Of a DNA stretch of 64,000 nt, positions 62,606 through 64,000 are shown piece after piece. The notes under the pieces are model-generated. The model was not told where the DNA came from. It did no database searches and was given only the letters and a program-made list of their open reading frames with translations. The stretch comes from Favolaschia claudopus (Eukaryota > Basidiomycota > Agaricomycetes > Agaricales > Mycenaceae). A program made the position numbers and the translations under genes. Location of the stretch: positions 930,001 through 994,000 of the forward strand of contig JAWWNJ010000089.1 of NCBI GenBank assembly GCA_037176885.1, given 5' to 3'. The first letter of the stretch is position 1; every line of letters starts with the position of its first letter.

Positions 62606-63961
62606 ATGTCATTCTCCCGTTTCGCCTACACTAAGCACCGCGGTGTGCAGCTTCACTCAGGCTTGATCCTCGTGCTCGCTGTGACGGAAGACGGCAAAAC
62701 CCTTGCGACGGGAGGTAGGCGCTTCGAAGCAAGAGGTCAGATGTACCCTGACCCGTCACAGGCTCGCAGGGTACCCGGCTCTTTGACACCAAAACCATGA
62801 AGGAGCTAAAGCGTCCTGCCGGCGCTGGCACTCGCGGCCATACCAGCTCCCTGCACTGGGCACGTCAGACCGATGAGCCGCACGACGTGTTGTACTTTGG
62901 AACTCAGAGCGGAACATGGGCTTGTTGGCGCCGAGGAGACGACGGCTTTGAGGAAACCTTCTCCAAACAAATCACGACCTCAGGCGAGATTACGGGCTTG
63001 TCTTTCGACCCCAGCAAGAACATACTCTGTATTTGCAGTCGGTCGGATATCGTCCAAGCGTGGAAGATTTTGAAGAATAGCGTTAACGGCAAATGGAGCG
63101 CATCTAGTATTTTCAGCAACGAAATAGCTGGCCTCGCTCCCCGAGCAATCACGTTCGCCGGGTTCGATAGCAGCGGTGACCGCGATATTGTGGCCTTTGG
63201 TTCGGGCCACAACGGACCAGTGTGAGTCACAACTTCGTCGCATGCTGAATCTGCTCTGAATTTCGGTAAAGCGCGACTTTGTCGGGGAGCACAGGTAAAT
63301 GGAAGGGGGATTGGATGGCGGGTGGATATATGTAAGGTGCACTGTCCATACTAGCGAAACTCTGCTGACACTGAGTTCGCAGTAGCTCTGCCGACGTTGA
63401 CTGGAAAGAGGGGGTTCTCTGCCTGAACGACCCCTACTTTGGTCCGGGACTCTTCCGTTTGGCAGACGAAGCCAAGGCCCGTTCATTTGAGGTGCCTACG
63501 GAGACCGAGGGTGAGCCCTACACGACCGATGCGTGCTTTGGTGAGAAGGGTCGGTTGATCGTCGCTGGGAGCGACCACGGGATTGTGTATGTTTTCGATG
63601 CTCGTTCCGGAGAAACCATTCAGAAGCTGGACACTAAGAAGTCGAAGTGGGTGAAAGCCGTCACGGTATGTATGGCTCTTATTGACGGTCGCCCCGAGCT
63701 AACCAAGAAATGCCACAGACGGCGGAAATTGGGGGGGTTCCTACAATTTTCGCGGCGCACACGTATAGGGACGAAGGATACCAGGATATATTCGTATGGA
63801 AGAGAGCTCAATCATCGCTTATAGGATGGTATCAAGTGGAAATCTTCCTGAAGACCCTCGTAGTCTTGGGGTGCGTTGCATTCATTTACCAGAATCTGGT
63901 ATCGGCGGGGATGATACAGAGAATCGTGTTTAAATTGCCGAGGGCGATCTATGGAAAATAA
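62606..63961 (+). CDS. WD40-type protein with C-terminal membrane anchor (384 aa, five exons)
   Basis: Exons are 62606-62714, 62762-63221, 63272-63331, 63383-63665 and 63719-63961; introns are 47-53 bp and the sum is 1155. The protein opens MSFSRFAYTKHRGVQLHSG. It contains degenerate beta-propeller blades (LVLAVTEDGKTLATGGS; EITGLSFDPSKNILCICS; DIVAFGSGHNGPVATLSGS; RLIVAGSDHGIVYVFDARSG). It ends with a hydrophobic helix (TLVVLGCVAFIYQNLVSAG) that probably anchors it. WD40-like proteins of this start are frequent, often tandem, in Agaricomycetes. The small third exon follows family expectation for the SGSTGK region; a single long intron instead of exon 3 is the alternative. Confidence 0.75.
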
Positions 63962-64000
63962 TACCGTCAATAGACGAAGTGATGTGGTAGAATCTGAACT

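Overview
The window looks like nuclear DNA of a mushroom-forming basidiomycete (Agaricomycetes; genus not determined). The evidence is dense spliceosomal introns of about 46-62 bp, an array of F-box/leucine-rich paralogues, a chromodomain Ty3/gypsy retrotransposon, and several large proteins of a type common in Agaricomycetes. There is no operon structure, CRISPR array, rRNA or credible tRNA.

1-22 kb is an F-box gene array. Intact copies lie at 168-1496(-), 4250-5554(-) and 12046-13404(+). A shorter related gene (6421-7450) and a membrane protein (8006-9792) lie between them. Two further F-box genes are each split by a transposon. One holds a 3.5-kb DNA transposon with 142-bp inverted ends and an 8-bp target duplication (14939-18437). 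The other holds a 1.4-kb LINE-type element carrying only ORF1, with a 13-bp duplication (19101-20472). Removing either insert and one duplication copy restores an open F-box frame. A fifth copy survives only as a promoter and eight codons (35455-35478), cut off by a 73-bp palindromic satellite.

23-33.8 kb is a 10.7-kb LTR element, the most unusual object here. Its primer-binding site and polypurine tract place its sense strand on minus. I found no gag or pol. Instead it carries three multi-exon genes on the plus strand, antisense to the element. They encode predicted proteins of 930, 232 and 408 aa with 17 introns in total; the first has a Zn2Cys6-like cysteine cluster. A short motif around TCGCGAWWGCT recurs through the element, mostly in introns and spacers, and the polypurine tract with its adjoining hairpin is present twice. 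The element sits in a decayed homologue of the 6421-7450 gene.

34-50 kb holds a repeat-rich stretch (CAGAC-rich inverted repeats, the satellite, a nested hairpin). It also holds a 12.6-kb Ty3/gypsy chromovirus (36902-49523, minus) inside a minisatellite-coding gene. The chromovirus has gag, pol (protease, reverse transcriptase, RNase H, integrase, chromodomain) and a third ORF that appears homologous to the resident gene at 53.4-56.7 kb.

50-64 kb is a compact run of spliced genes: a GIY-YIG-like protein (50411), a small protein (52637), the 1033-aa protein (53399), a 690-aa coiled-coil protein (57311), two small unknowns (60219, 61502) and a WD40-type membrane-anchored protein (62606). Exon coordinates were read by hand; every spliced model has a total length divisible by three and no internal stop. 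Homology statements come from family recognition, not searches.
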